Source of the DNA: Nilaparvata lugens
Lineage: Eukaryota; Arthropoda; Insecta; Hemiptera; Delphacidae
Reading direction: 5' to 3'
Assembly: GCF_014356525.2 (NCBI RefSeq)
Contig: NC_052511.1
Span: 14,245,942 to 14,309,941 of the forward strand
DNA: 64,000 nt
Made by a program: the position numbers and the translations under genes. The first letter of the stretch is position 1, and every line of letters starts with the position of its first letter. Of this stretch, positions 1 through 10,563 are shown one piece after another. The notes under the pieces were generated by a model, which saw nothing but the letters and a program-made list of their open reading frames with translations, was not told the DNA's origin and did no database searches.

Positions 1-1021
1 GTAAACCACTGCTAGGCTTCTCCAGACATCTCATAATACATGCAATGAATTATCCACTTGTCAGCTGATTGATTATGAATAATCCTATAACAATGGTTTA
101 CAAAACATCCCACGGCGTGGGTTGCTTTTCGTGAATTAGCATGGGTCTACTTTGCGGCGGGCCTTAATCAATTAGGAATTTCAATCAACTTTATCAAAAT
201 ATCTGATCTGTTGACATGACATGGTATATCATTCAAAATTGAAGTATATCAGAGTTTTCAAAGTTGATCATTATTTTACAGTTTTTGGTGATTAGTGTAT
301 GACGTTATTTTGTTATTCAATTTGGTTTGTAAACAATCTAAATTAGAACTTTTCTATTATCAAATGTTTTGACTGAAAATTTGACCTGAATTCAAGTGCA
401 TGGAATATAACCTACTTTTTGAACTATTTAGTGTATAAATCAAAATTCGGGGGGAAACAGTTTTGGGCTGTGCCTGTTACTGTAGTCCTTCCCCAATTAT
501 TTTAAAGAATTGTGTTCTGCTTATCAATAAATAAATAACGAGTGAAGCTCGGTGCCCCGATATTGTAACATTTAATCCTTGCTCACCTTTCTAAAAATAT
601 AATTCTGTGTGTTGTGAGGGGGAGGATTTCTAACTCAATAGTCAGTAATCTATTTTGCAAATTACAGGTCCTTGTAAAACAAGAGAAATAATATATTCAT
701 CAGAGAAATGTATATGAATATTTTGTATATTCTACTGTCATTCTTCATTATTCGAACCTCAAATTTGTGTAAAATTATTGATGAAGCTCAAAATAATATA
801 CATTGAAATGAAGTGATTTTCAAAGATAGCCTCGTTTTTGGACGTGAAGTTTTTTGTTATCTTTATATATTTTACTAGAATGAACAGAACTTGCCAAGAA
901 CATGATGTGTCTCGCGCACATCATAATGTTTTCCAAGCTTCATTCAATCTATTAAGATTTATAAAGAAAACAGAAAACCGGACGTCCAAAAACTGTAATG
1001 TGTGAAACGGGGTTGACTCAC
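1..1021. other. Noncoding left edge with repeat fragments
   Basis: No exon could be supported here, although the DUF4806-type gene should continue leftward on the minus strand. Positions about 1-100 are an inverted copy of about 35235-35335 (shared TGTCTGGAGAAGC and TCATAATCAA segments). Around 540-565 there is a GGTGCCCCGATAT motif that recurs near 24000 in the same orientation, so it is probably part of a dispersed repeat. The rest is AT-rich unique-looking DNA. Confidence 0.5.
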
Positions 1022-1289
1022 CAACAAATTCCTTTGGCTCTCCTCTTTCAGTTTCTCCTCCAGACCAAGGAACTCATCCAGGTTGTGAATATAGGCAACA
1101 TTTTTTCGAATTCTTCCCTCTCTTCTTTTTCGATTGAGGGATTTGAGAAGCCTATTTTATTAGAGTTCAATTTCAAAATAGCCTCTGTTGCTTCCCTCAT
1201 CTCCCTCGTTTCCAGGCGGATGATCTCCCATTTCCGGTCCACACTGGCCAACATGGAGTTCAATGATTTTTGCATATTCTCCAATTTAT
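1022..1289 (-). CDS. DUF4806-type gene, last visible exon, frameshifted
   Basis: It starts at TTTTCAG and ends at a strong GTGAGT donor. The inherited frame is open for about 80 codons (DKLENMQKSL onward, heptad-like) and then stops at 1048. Just before the stop, at about 1089-1093 on the plus strand, sits a TATAT run. Downstream of it a different frame gives NLDEFLGLEEKLKEESQRNLL, which resembles the start of DUF4806 and is open to the donor. Two extra bases in the TATAT run would explain this. Whether the lesion is real or an assembly error cannot be told from the sequence. Confidence 0.6.
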
Positions 1290-3396
1290 CTGAAAATGAA
1301 AGTTGAGAAATTACTTATTTTATAATTGATGAACAAAATTAAACAAAATGAACGGATTATAGCAGGTGCATATGGAAACTAAATACCCACTTTGTAGTAT
1401 ACATACACACTTGGGTGAATTCAAGATGGATAAAAATGCATAATTAAAGTGCAATAATTAATATTTAATAGTCTCTCATGGAGTTTTGTCTCCACATATA
1501 TTCAGGTTCGCTGCCATTAAAAATTTTAAATGAGAGATTTAAAACTAATATTGACTGAATGGTAGCTCCCCTCAAAAATCTGATAGTTTGGGTTGATTTT
1601 CAAACTTCTCAGAATTACTAGTATTTCATAAATCAAATTTCAACAAACTTCATAATTTCTGTGTCTCCAACTGCGCTTAAGGATACCGCACATGGAAAAT
1701 CAAAGAATTGATGTGTTTCTCAGCTGACAAATGAACCAATAAGGACTAGATTTTCTGTAATTGAGTCAAGTTCAAGGGTTGCATTACCGTTCATCATAGT
1801 GCAGTTACGGCACCCTCCATCGCTACTGCTTGGCATGGATGACTCCATGCCCTCCATGTCCTTCTCCACCTCCAAGGAACGTGCAACTGGAGATCCTGTA
1901 ACATATTCATAACAGATTAATGATCATATAAATTTAAACTAGGTATTTATTTTTCAATCAATTGCTCGAATATGAAAAATTTGTCAAATTGTTTTACTAT
2001 TTTACCCACCCAATGAAAATAGCATATGCTAAACATAAATTTCGTGAAAGAGATCAATGTCTTATTATTGACCATTTAGAAACCAGCTTCATTTTTATCG
2101 AACTTCATTATTCAAATGGGAACGTGGTCATGTGATGATTTCGATAAAGAATTAATTTCACAATAAGATTACAAAATAAAAATTAAATGGCAAAACCCGC
2201 ACATCGATATCTCAAACCGTTTCAAAGATCTCAATATTTTAAGATACTAATAAATTATACAAAAATAATAAATGAGTCCCTACATTGAATAATCAATAAC
2301 TTAATGCTATAGTTAACACTTAAGCTAATGGTAGCTTCTACTCACGAATTTCACACTTTGAAAAAAAATTGTCATAGCAAATTAGTCAACGTCATAGCAA
2401 CTGCTGAAACAAGCAGTATTATTAATTACGCGTATGTTACAGACAGACAATAGACAGGCAGGCAGACGTTAACGGGAGTGAGTTAACATTACTTCATTCA
2501 TGTACAAATTTGCTAAGTATCCTGAAAGTGGTGATCCCATTGCCAAACCTTCTTGTTGTTTAAAAATATTTTTGTTATGATGATAATAAATAGTTTGGCA
2601 ATGGGATTACCAATTTCAGGATACTTAGCAAATTTGTACATGAATGTAGCTCTATTTATGTTAACTCGCTGCCGTTAACGTCTGCCTGCCTGTCTATTGT
2701 CTGCCTGTAACATACGCGTAATTAATGAATATATTTCACATACGCGAGAAAGGATGAAGGAGTGAGTCAATTTTGTTTTTCAACTAACTTGACCTGTAAA
2801 AAGGTTCGATGAATACAGGTTCAACATTTGAAGCTGATTGATTATTTCTCTCTAAAGTTATTGTAGAACATACAACAGACGGACTATATTTTCTTGGGGT
2901 ACGGAGCAATGTTCGAGCATCTTTGGGTAATGACTTGTGGCATGGATGTTCTCTCGGAATTGTCAAAAGCTTATTAATCTCTGAATGACTTATATTGCCA
3001 TTTACAGCCCATGCAGATAGTTTTTGTGAAAAGTCTACATCACTCTCCTTATCTTTTTGTACACTAGTCACTTCATCAATTTGTAAATTAGAATTATCGT
3101 CATCATCATCATCATCTAGGCCTACATCAACATCGTTTTTATGATTATCTACAAGGAACACAACAGCATTAGTATCTGATGTATCGTATTGATGAACTGA
3201 AATGTTTCCTGACACTGATACCTCTGTGCATCCAGTTTCACTATTTGAAAATGACCCAGCAGTTACAACACTTCCTTCTCGTGAGAGTCTACCAGCAATA
3301 CGTCTATTTTTTGTCGTTGACCTACAAAACGTAATGGTTTCTGTTTTCGTTTCGGCATTTTTCAAACGAACATGTATGGTACGGTATTGATAGCAC
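1022..3396 (-). CDS. DUF4806-type uncharacterised gene, three internal exons, partial
   Basis: Three minus-strand exons join in a consistent phase: 2789-3396, 1788-1895 and 1022-1289. Acceptors are TTCCAG, TTACAG and TTTCAG; donors are CAA/GTTAGT, ACG/GTAATG and TTG/GTGAGT. The first exon has an aspartate run and the segment LSAWAVNGNISHSEINKLL followed by HPCHKSLPKDARTLLRTPR. As I recall, this segment precedes the DUF4806 domain in many insect proteins of unknown function. The second exon is short and carries a GGCRNC motif. The third is a predicted coiled coil leading into the DUF4806 start. Both ends are missing: an exon is needed upstream of 3396 and the domain should continue left of position 1022. 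The last exon carries a probable frameshift, so this may be a pseudogene or an assembly error. Function is unknown. Confidence 0.65.
1788..1895 (-). CDS. DUF4806-type gene, middle exon
   Basis: A 108-bp exon between TTACAG and GTAATG. In the phase set by the preceding exon it is fully open and reads through PVARSLEVEKDMEGMESS into GGCRNCTMMN. The other phase hits a stop. The Cys-x-x-Cys pair is the only motif visible. Confidence 0.65.
2421..2726. mobile_element. Fold-back MITE in an intron
   Basis: Two arms (2421-2547 and 2593-2726) are near-perfect inverted copies starting ATTAATTACGCGTATGTTAC. They contain the GACAGGCAGGCAGACGTTAA segment and are separated by about 45 bp. The element lies in the intron between the first two visible exons of the DUF4806-type gene. 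No ORF. The arms match well enough to suggest recent insertion. Confidence 0.85.
2789..3396 (-). CDS. DUF4806-type gene, upstream visible exon
   Basis: It begins at an AG acceptor (AATTTGTTCCAG) with one base completing a codon, then reads through 202 codons to a GTTAGT donor, leaving one base. No in-frame ATG is needed at the 5' end because the frame is open from the acceptor, so this is an internal exon. Visible landmarks are a run of seven aspartates mid-exon and the LPKDARTLLRTPR segment near the end. The donor CAA/GTTAGT was preferred over CAG/GTCAAG because only the former keeps the next exon open. Confidence 0.65.
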
Positions 3397-3790
3397 CTGG
3401 AACAAATTGAATATTATCCCAAATACTATAGCGAATAATGTTCAGGAAGGACGCGCTGGGAAAGTAATATCTGCATTGGGAGTATATGCTGTGTTTCAAA
3501 ATGAATAGAGGGGTTTTGATGCTTCATATTATTCATTGAGTTTAATAATATTGAATACCTAGTTATTAATAGTCAAGTTGAGTTGAACTTGAAATCAAAA
3601 TCATGAAGGCCTAGCCTATCACATATCATCTCAAGATCAGAAAAATATTATAGCCCAAGTCCGCTAGCCTAATTTGGATATCCAAACACTTGCTATCAAT
3701 TTTCAAATAGTATAAGTTGGTGATGCGATAACATTACATTGAGTTCATAATACGAAATTGCAAGGGAAAGTTAATTATACCAGTCACTAC
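3397..3790. other. Noncoding stretch upstream of the DUF4806-type exon
   Basis: Expected to be intron of the minus-strand gene. I looked for an upstream exon with a donor facing left and found none convincing. No repeat recognised. Confidence 0.4.
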
Positions 3791-3794
3791 ATAC

Positions 3795-4110
3795 CGTACA
3801 TGGTCCTTGCAATTCATATTTTAGTTCTCATTGTTTAATATAGCCCATTATATGGATACGTGAGAGAAATCCAGAACCTATTTCTTTATGCAAAATTTCC
3901 TAGTGCTAAATAGAGTGGCCTCGAAACCTCGTATTTTCTGTTCATTTTCCAGTTTTGATCCTTGAGGTGTCCTTATGTGCGTCTCTCCACTAGGAAATAC
4001 TAAAATGAAGTGGGTGATTCTCATAGAACATAATCTCATGAACTTATGTTATTGTGTGAAATATCAATTTGTGGACAATGTAGTTTCTGATGATGGTTGA
4101 AGTGAAGCTA
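3795..4110 (+). repeat. Dispersed repeat shared with the interior of the 26-29 kb hAT element
   Basis: About 3810-3950 matches about 26470-26610 (shared AAACCTCGTATTTTC and TTCATTTTCCAG segments), and about 3955-4110 matches about 27957-28110 (shared TTGATCCTTGAGGTGTCC and TCTCCACTAGGAAATACT). This copy therefore lacks the left hairpin arm and loop found in the hAT copy. No termini or target duplication could be assigned. Confidence 0.7.
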
Positions 4111-4129
4111 TAAAAGTATTAGGTAAAAA

Positions 4130-4446
4130 TAGTAAAATGAGGCTTTATGAAACTCTAATCAGACCTATTGTATGCTATGGTTCTGAGTCATGGGCAATGA
4201 CTAAGAAAGACGAAAAGGCATTGAGGTGGAGCAGGCACTGCAGGGTGAGAGGCTTCCAAGAGGGACACTGAATGGAAAAATAGATGGACCTAGAAGGAGA
4301 GGTCGTCCAAGAAAGAGATAGATGGATAGATGGTGTGGAGGAGGACCTTAGAGTGATGGGAGTGAGAAACTGGAGAGAGTTGTATCGGGATCGACCGGGA
4401 TGGAGGAGAGTCGTGGCGGAGGCCAAGGCCCACAGAGGGCTGTAGT
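4130..4446 (+). mobile_element. RTE-like LINE remnant, C-terminal coding end
   Basis: Translation gives LYETLIRPIVCYGSESWAMT, a well-known block after the reverse transcriptase palm of RTE-type LINEs. After a gap and frame change it gives [20 protein letters not shown] and then [14 protein letters not shown] with a stop at about 4443. The pieces lie closer together than in a full element, so there is an internal deletion as well as frameshifts. Clearly a dead copy. Confidence 0.75.
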
Positions 4447-5040
4447 GCCATAGGGTATGGTATGTACTGAAAATTGATTGTAAAGGTAGTTAAAGAAGGT
4501 TGCTTTTATTTAATTCATGAATTAAATTCCGACAATCAAACGGTTGTCTGTAACTCTATAATTTTGATACATTATGCTACGCACATTAATTATTGCTTAG
4601 AAAAATAATTTTACCAACCCTTTCAGAAGGTTACTAAATGAAAAATATAAAATATCTGGCACTTTAGATGAATCTATGTGAATCTCACCAAAGTGAGCTT
4701 TTTACCATAAAGGACGGCAGAATAGATTTGGACATATATAGATATGGGCGTAGCAAACTTTGCAAGCTATAAGCACAATTTGTGTGGGACTCGACTGCTC
4801 TATTTCTGAGCTGAAAGTCTAGCCATTTTGGGGATTTCCGAACTTGTCGGTCCCTTGTTTGTCCCCGGCATAGCCACGCACTCTCAACTCAAGTGAGCTG
4901 GACATGTTTATGGAGATCAACATCTGCATATGGTTATACCCTGCAATGAAGTAGCCTTATTCTTTATCAACAAAATGCTCCTTATGCTCTTATCATTGTA
5001 ATTCCACAAGCCATGACTTTATATAGAAACATTATATTGA
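4447..5040. other. Noncoding stretch
   Basis: AT-rich DNA after the LINE remnant. No exon, hairpin or tandem repeat recognised. Confidence 0.4.
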
Positions 5041-5042
5041 AA

Positions 5043-5480
5043 AACTAGCAGGTAACCCGTGCTTTGCACTGGGGAAAATTGGTGTTGTAAAATAATGCAA
5101 TCTCCTTATGTTCAGAAAACAAAAAATGAATAATTATTTATTATTTTGTTCAAAATTACTTGGATAATCTTCATAAAAGTTAAAGATTCAAATAAAATAA
5201 AGCTCGAACCCGCAACTTTCAATTCATGAACCGCGGGCGCTACCAACTGAGCTGAGGAGTCACTTGGAGTGTGCCATGTTTGGTTGGGCTTTTCAGTAGC
5301 GTAAACTTTGAATCACAAATTTAATAAATTTGTTTTAATTATCAAATTAGATTGATTGATTAACAATGAAAATAGGCCTATGACCATCCTTGGTTAATTC
5401 AGAATATTTTTCATGCAAAATTGCAAGCTAATCAGTTCAGTAGTTCAGACGTGATTCGTGAATTTCATATCCCATAGAAG
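5043..5480 (-). mobile_element. tRNA-derived SINE-like repeat
   Basis: On the minus strand, about 5205-5265 shows polymerase III promoter boxes: an A-box-like CAGCTCAGTTGGTAGC and a B-box-like GGGTTCGAGC at near-tRNA spacing. The acceptor stem and cloverleaf do not close, so this is a tRNA-derived repeat and not a tRNA gene. A diverged relative lies at about 30955-31400. The 5043 border carries CTAGCAGGTAACCCGTGC, seen inverted near 47930 and 58965. Confidence 0.65.
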
Positions 5481-5649
5481 TTGGCTTATTTATCCTTGAA
5501 CAAGACCTTTCATTTCTAATTATCATGAATCAATTTATTCAACTTTGAATATTTTTTTTTCGTGAGTTTTCCATGTTTTTTTATTGGAAAATGAATTATA
5601 TTTGAACTATTGAACTTTGCGATAATTGTTTGAACTTCTTTGTTCACAG

Positions 5650-5840
5650 TTTGCACTATCTACTTCATCATCGTTGTCAAAATTTATTATAACAATCTGA
5701 AATCAGAATCAACGTCTACTGCAAATACTATTCAAATTATTGAAATCAAAATTGAGGAAGTTCCATCTTTAGTTAAAAATTTGTTTTATTATATTTATCA
5801 TCCAATTCAAAATAGAAAATTGATTGGTAGGTACCGGTAA
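5650..5840 (+). CDS. Orphan terminal exon paralogous to the tetraspan gene
   Basis: After the acceptor TTGTTCACAG the sequence matches the last exon of the gene at 31692-37522, base by base over about 80 positions (CACTATCTACT, ATCGTTGTCAA, TGAAATCAGAATCAAC). In the same phase it encodes TIYFIIVVKIYYNNLKSEST, the end of a fourth membrane segment. The stop codon of the other gene is CAA here, so the frame continues another 36 codons to TAA at 5838-5840. No matching upstream exons were found to the left on the plus strand, so this is either an exon copied alone or the tail of a gene whose other exons are unrecognised. Confidence 0.5.
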
Positions 5841-6480
5841 TGATTTTTCATATATACTCAGTAATGGACGAATTTCAGTGATAGGCCTATTACATTTTCC
5901 CCATTGCATATTATAATAGCATAAACATTTTTCCCATTGCATAGGCTATAATAGCATAGACATTTTTCCCATTACATACAAGCCTAATTCATAATTTATT
6001 TTTCTCACCATTCATTCAAAAAAATAGTCTATCAAAAATCAAATTTTCAGTGCAGTAGACCTACTACCTAATAATTATGACTATTTTGTGAATGGTTCAG
6101 TCAATGAATAATTTATAAATGAAATTTCGCTAAAGAGAAAATCTTGATAAATTTTAATACTGTACCGTGTCTTACTGAAATGCAATATTTTCACCTGAAT
6201 TCTCAAGAAAGTTGTAGCTAGTCATAGTACTACGATCCAGAGTTTTTTAACTTCACTTTAACTAGCAGAGATTTCGCTGGTACATTAATTTTATTGAGTC
6301 ACTGCCGCCAGCTAGAACGACCACTTATAATTATTTCTTGAAATTCAACTTTCATTTCTCAATTTTTTCCCCATTGTATGTTTATTATAATTTTTTTTTT
6401 CATAAATAGTGAATACTCATTTTTCATGATTTATGATTTGATTTGATTGATATTTTTCTTTTACTCGAGTAGTTTATCTA
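5841..6480. other. Noncoding stretch with short local duplications
   Basis: The ATAATAGCATA and CATTTTTCCCATT segments repeat in tandem at about 5895-5990. Otherwise AT-rich with no exon recognised. Confidence 0.4.
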
Positions 6481-6539
6481 AATTATTTTCTTAAATTTTA
6501 TTATTCTAGTTCCTAGATAACTTTACTTTACTTTCCTTT

Positions 6540-6755
6540 ACATCCTCTTCTTACTTCCCAACTTCCCTTCGCATGGAAAAAAAATTTTTCTCTTCCTCTA
6601 ATCAATTTTTTTACTTTTGTTTCTTTGTAATGTACGATTCTATAATTTACTATGTATACGTATACAGGCACCTACTGAAAAACCTTCGGGTTTAGTGGAA
6701 CCTCTAATGTAAATATTTTGTTCAATAAAACTTGATTGATTGATTGATTGCCACC
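6540..6755 (+). mobile_element. LINE 3' end with TGAT tail
   Basis: A T-rich 3' untranslated stretch ends in CAATAAAACTTGATTGATTG at about 6722-6750, that is, a polyadenylation signal followed by short TGAT repeats. This is typical of non-LTR retrotransposon 3' ends. A similar tail lies inverted at about 36480-36510. Confidence 0.55.
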
Positions 6756-6957
6756 CATCTCTATCTGTGTTTATTTAAATCAAGTTTGACCTAATGACGC
6801 AATCTATCCAGCAAGTGCTGGTAATGGATGGAGAAAACTGAATTACTGAATTATCTAGCAAAGTATTTGTCCAGTAACTGTCTGCAAAGAGGCGAAACAC
6901 TGAATTCTACACTAGGGTATGTAACTTAGTATCCAGTAGGCCGCCTACGTATAGAAC

Positions 6958-7143
6958 TTACTTTACTTTATATCCGGCTCCACAGTCCTGGGTGGACTTT
7001 GGTCTCCTCAACATAGCGCCTCCATTTGTCTCTATCCTGTGCACTGCGTCGCCAGTTTGCCACGCCCAGCACACGGAGGTCTCCAATCGCATTCCAAGCA
7101 TTCTTTCTTCCAGGAGTTTTGATGGTAGCCTCTCTTTACTCAT
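6958..7143 (-). mobile_element. LINE C-terminal coding remnant
   Basis: On the minus strand one frame reads AIGDLRVLGVANWRRSAQDR followed by DKWRRYVEETKVHPGLW. This is the same C-terminal motif type (DLRVxGVxNWR ... WRRxVxEAK) as the plus-strand remnant at 4130-4446. Only the last 45 or so codons remain. Confidence 0.7.
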
Positions 7144-7636
7144 TCTGGCTAAGTCTCCAAGCCTTGTATAGTATCAAAGCGAATTTAAGTTAATATTCTT
7201 TGCAGCTTTTATTTTACTATGGTAGTAGGGTAGGCCTATAGTGTTCAGCGGTTCATTGGGGAGAAGTAACAGACGTGACGACGTTCTGATGCTTCCATTT
7301 TCATTTAGCGTTAAAAATGTCATAATATAGATTATAGAATAAAAATTACACTTTTCAAAAGTGTCTATGATATAGATTATAGAATAAAAATTACACTTTT
7401 CACTTCGTGACTTCAAAATAAAGTTCCACGGTATTTATTTTTATATCAACAAGACATCAAGAACGTAGTTAACTTAATTGTTAATTGAATCGTCCAATGT
7501 GTTAATATGAGTTCTAAATATTTTGCTTGCTCTATATATGTCACAGTCAATTGATACAGTTGGATCAATGAAAATATTCGTAGCCTAGACTATACTATAA
7601 GTATTTATCTCTTTTCTGTATAGGGCTACTTGTAAT
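7144..7636. other. Noncoding stretch with a short tandem duplication
   Basis: A segment containing ATAGATTATAGAATAAAAAT with its flank is duplicated at about 7322-7350 and 7372-7400, roughly 50 bp apart. No gene seen. Confidence 0.5.
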
Positions 7637-7764
7637 ATAAATATAAAAAAATAAAAATCTCAGTACCCTTTTTTAAATATTTTATCACTATATTTATTTA
7701 TATAATACAGTGATAAAGTATTTCAAAAAGGGTACTGAGATTTTTATTTTTCTTTATATTTATA
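7637..7764. mobile_element. Fold-back MITE, AGTACCC family
   Basis: Arms of about 55 bp are inverted copies (ATAAAAATCTCAGTACCCTT and its complement) around a short AT loop. The AGTACCCTTTT core is shared with fold-backs at 8928-9087, 19126-19342 and 38632-38724. Confidence 0.8.
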
Positions 7765-8270
7765 ACATAAGTATTTATGCTATATAGACATTACGTTCTA
7801 CGACCGCCGACAACTGTTGGATTGAAACTTTTAATTGAACAATAATTGCACTCCAATCCTGATTATGAAATATATAATGATAATATTAGACTGCAGTCTA
7901 GTCATTCATGTAGCCTAATAATTGATTGAATGACATTTTATATTAACCAAGCAGAAATTTATGAGGGATGATAACCGAGTAGGACTATATGACATTATCT
8001 TTGCATTATCATTGTGTAATGATTTTGTAATGTAGTATTTGTAAAGGAGACACATTAGAGGTAACCTGTTCTCCATAAAAAAAATGAAATTATTCACATT
8101 ATTTTGCAATACTGAACAGTGAAAAGTAGGTCTAAACCGTGAGTCACCAGCTCTGAACTGAGCTACGTTACATTCTAGCTCTCCCTAAAATTTCCTAGTT
8201 CTTGAAAGTCAAAAAATTATTTCTCTAGTAGAGCCGGTTAGATAATAACATGAACCATCCAGCCTACTCC
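7765..8270. other. Noncoding stretch
   Basis: No exon or repeat recognised; AT-rich. Confidence 0.35.
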
Positions 8271-8439
8271 CACCGCATGAGACTCAACTCTGATTTTTTA
8301 GGGTGTGGGTAAAATCAACTCTCATTTTTTAGGGTGGGGGTGAAAGTTTGTTCAGTCTGTTCTCGGCAGCAGGTATCCAGATCCTCTCTTCCAACATTCT
8401 CTACACTGGCTGTATGTATAGGCTACAGAGTGAGAGGGA

Positions 8440-8580
8440 AAGGTGTGTGAAAGAGAAAAACCGTCCCTAGTTTTATAGTTGCAACAGGCTGAAGGGGAAG
8501 TGTCTCTGGGTAGCAGTAGACTTTAGACTACTACGCAGTCTAGATCGTGTTCCTAGTTGTGTTATTCAAGAAAAGCATTG
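8440..8580 (+). other. Possible untranslated first exon
   Basis: A relatively GC-richer, stop-containing stretch ends at a strong donor (GCATTG/GTGAGTT at 8580/8581). Just upstream, around 8290-8335, is a short duplication of CAACTCT..ATTTTTTAGGGTG. It could be the 5' exon of a gene whose coding exons lie elsewhere, but no partner acceptor could be assigned. Confidence 0.25.
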
Positions 8581-8927
8581 GTGAGTTATTTATATTATTC
8601 ATATTCATTCAGTTTATATTGATATTTTTATTTAATATTCATATCAAATTATATAAGCTAACTAATACCCCTGGCTATTGTCATTGTTCTAGTTTCCAGT
8701 GCACGCCGTTGAAACATTATTCTGATAGTTTTCGTTGTTGCTTGGTTGTTGGGTATAATATTATTGGGTATCTATAGCCATATCGGTTGAAGCTGGATTG
8801 CCACACAACAATGACAATGAACAGTAAAAATATAAATGCCCACGAGGTTCTTATTGGACTATTCCCATTTAGCCCGGCCGAGCGAGTTGTATGAATGACT
8901 AATCCCCTTAATAGAACTTTGGGAAAT

Positions 8928-9087
8928 ATGAATAAAAATTAGAAATCTAAGAACCCTTCTAAAATTGTTCAATAGCGACAAGTTATTATCAAGTCAATCA
9001 TGGTACGGTATTATATAGCCGAAACATGTCGTGATTAAACAATTTTAAAAGGGTACTTGGATATCTAATTTTTATTTTTTATATTTG
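8928..9087. mobile_element. Fold-back MITE, AGTACCC family
   Basis: Inverted arms (AATAAAAATTAGAAATCTAAG and the complement of GGGTACTTGGATATCTAA) surround a loop of about 50 bp. Same family core as at 7637-7764, but the left arm has diverged. Confidence 0.7.
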
Positions 9088-10290
9088 AGAGTATCCCAAA
9101 AAAAGACAAATTATATGGGAATTGGAACAATTTTCACAGTTGTGTGAGAATCTAGCTTGAAGTCTCTAGATGGAGGATTGCCACCTGTGCGAATCTTGGT
9201 AGGTGTCCCAAAGAGATATGAGTTCTTGTTTTATCGCAAACAAATTCGGATAGGATAAAACATTTTAGATTTGGAATTGATTAACAAATAATTACCTTAT
9301 TTTTTCAAATAATTACCTTAGTTTTGATTTATTTCAAATATTTTTTCGTTACCCTGAAAAGTAGATCATTAGTCTGGGATTTTTTTTAGAAGTCTAGGGA
9401 TTTCTATAGTGAGGTCCACCTTATAATAGCAGTATTTGCTAAAACATTAAATTTGTGTTACTATCCTTCTTTTATTCAACAAAGCAAATAGCCCTATCCT
9501 TATCTAGCTCTACTACTTCGTCAGACCGATTCTTAACAATATTAACAGTAAATTTAATATTAAATTATACATATTTTGTTTCAAATAATAGAATGTATAA
9601 AGGTCTTTAATCTAGGAAATCCTCAAATCTGGTAAAATTAAATTACAAGAATAATCTTGGTTTAAAATGGGAAGCCAGAGTTGTTGCCAAATCTGACACA
9701 CGTAATAACTAGGTAGGTACTCTCAAAGCTGTCAGCGACTCAACTGTAAAATATATTATTTTTTGTAGACAATGTCTTGTCCATAAATTGATCATGCTAT
9801 ATTCTTAATATATAAGTTAGTGAATAAAATTGAGATATTGGTTAAAATACATAAAATACCTTAGATAATAGAAAGTACCACTCAACTAACCTACAATTTG
9901 GACATTCAATAACAATGAATATTTGAAAATTGCGCTGATAAATTTTAATATGTCCTATAATTTTATGAAAGAAGTTAAAATTTTATTCTAAAAAGTTACT
10001 TTAAGTTGAATTATTAGTTTATGGTTTAAAAAATACTATTCAAAGTACATTATTATTACATTGGTTGCAAAGACCTTAAAGATCTCTTTAAGGTCTTTGA
10101 TTGGTTGTATATGTATTTTTGTGTAAGATTTTGATCAGCTGATTGTAACATAACAATAATTATTCCGGCTTGCGACTGCGCTCTGCACTCTGTTGATCAC
10201 GTACACGACGGGGGAACCCCAACTGTTCGATGGGAGAGCCGATCGACAGTAAACAGAGATGGCCTTGAAGTTCTTAGCGTTCCACAATTC
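9088..10290. other. Noncoding stretch
   Basis: No exon recognised. A short inverted pair, TAAAGATCTCTTTA, lies at about 10077-10090, embedded in a repeated AAGGTCTTTG motif. Confidence 0.4.
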
Positions 10291-10294
10291 CACT

Positions 10295-10445
10295 ATGAAT
10301 ACTTTGAAGTAATGCGCATGCGCTGGATCGACCAATAGAATTTACACGCGCGACTAGCCATTACATTTCAAAATTGCTAATACTTTGAAGTAATGCGCGT
10401 GCGCTGGATCGACCAATAGAATTTACATGCGCGACTAGCCACTAC
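10295..10445. repeat. Tandem duplication of an 80-90 bp unit
   Basis: Two adjacent copies of a unit with ACTTTGAAGTAATGCGC, GCTGGATCGACCAATAGAAT and GCGACTAGCCA. A third, diverged partial copy lies at about 11860-11905. Unusually GC-rich for the area because of CGCG motifs. Confidence 0.8.
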
Positions 10446-10496
10446 ATTAATTTTAAAGCCTAGGTTTCTCTTGACGTAATCACGCTAAAGTCTGCT

Positions 10497-10563
10497 GCAG
10501 CTAGGGAACTATAATACTTTATAGTTTATAAAGTCTTTATAGTTCCTTAGCTGCAGCTATTGC
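10497..10563. repeat. Short hairpin
   Basis: Inverted arms of about 30 bp beginning GCTGCAGCTAGGGAACTATA, with almost no loop. It could be a compact MITE or a structured RNA if transcribed. No other evidence. Confidence 0.7.

Noticed and set aside
5205..5265. Candidate tRNA gene on the minus strand
   Set aside because: A- and B-box-like segments are present, but the acceptor stem does not pair and the sequence belongs to a repeat with a second copy at 30955-31400, so it was called SINE-like.
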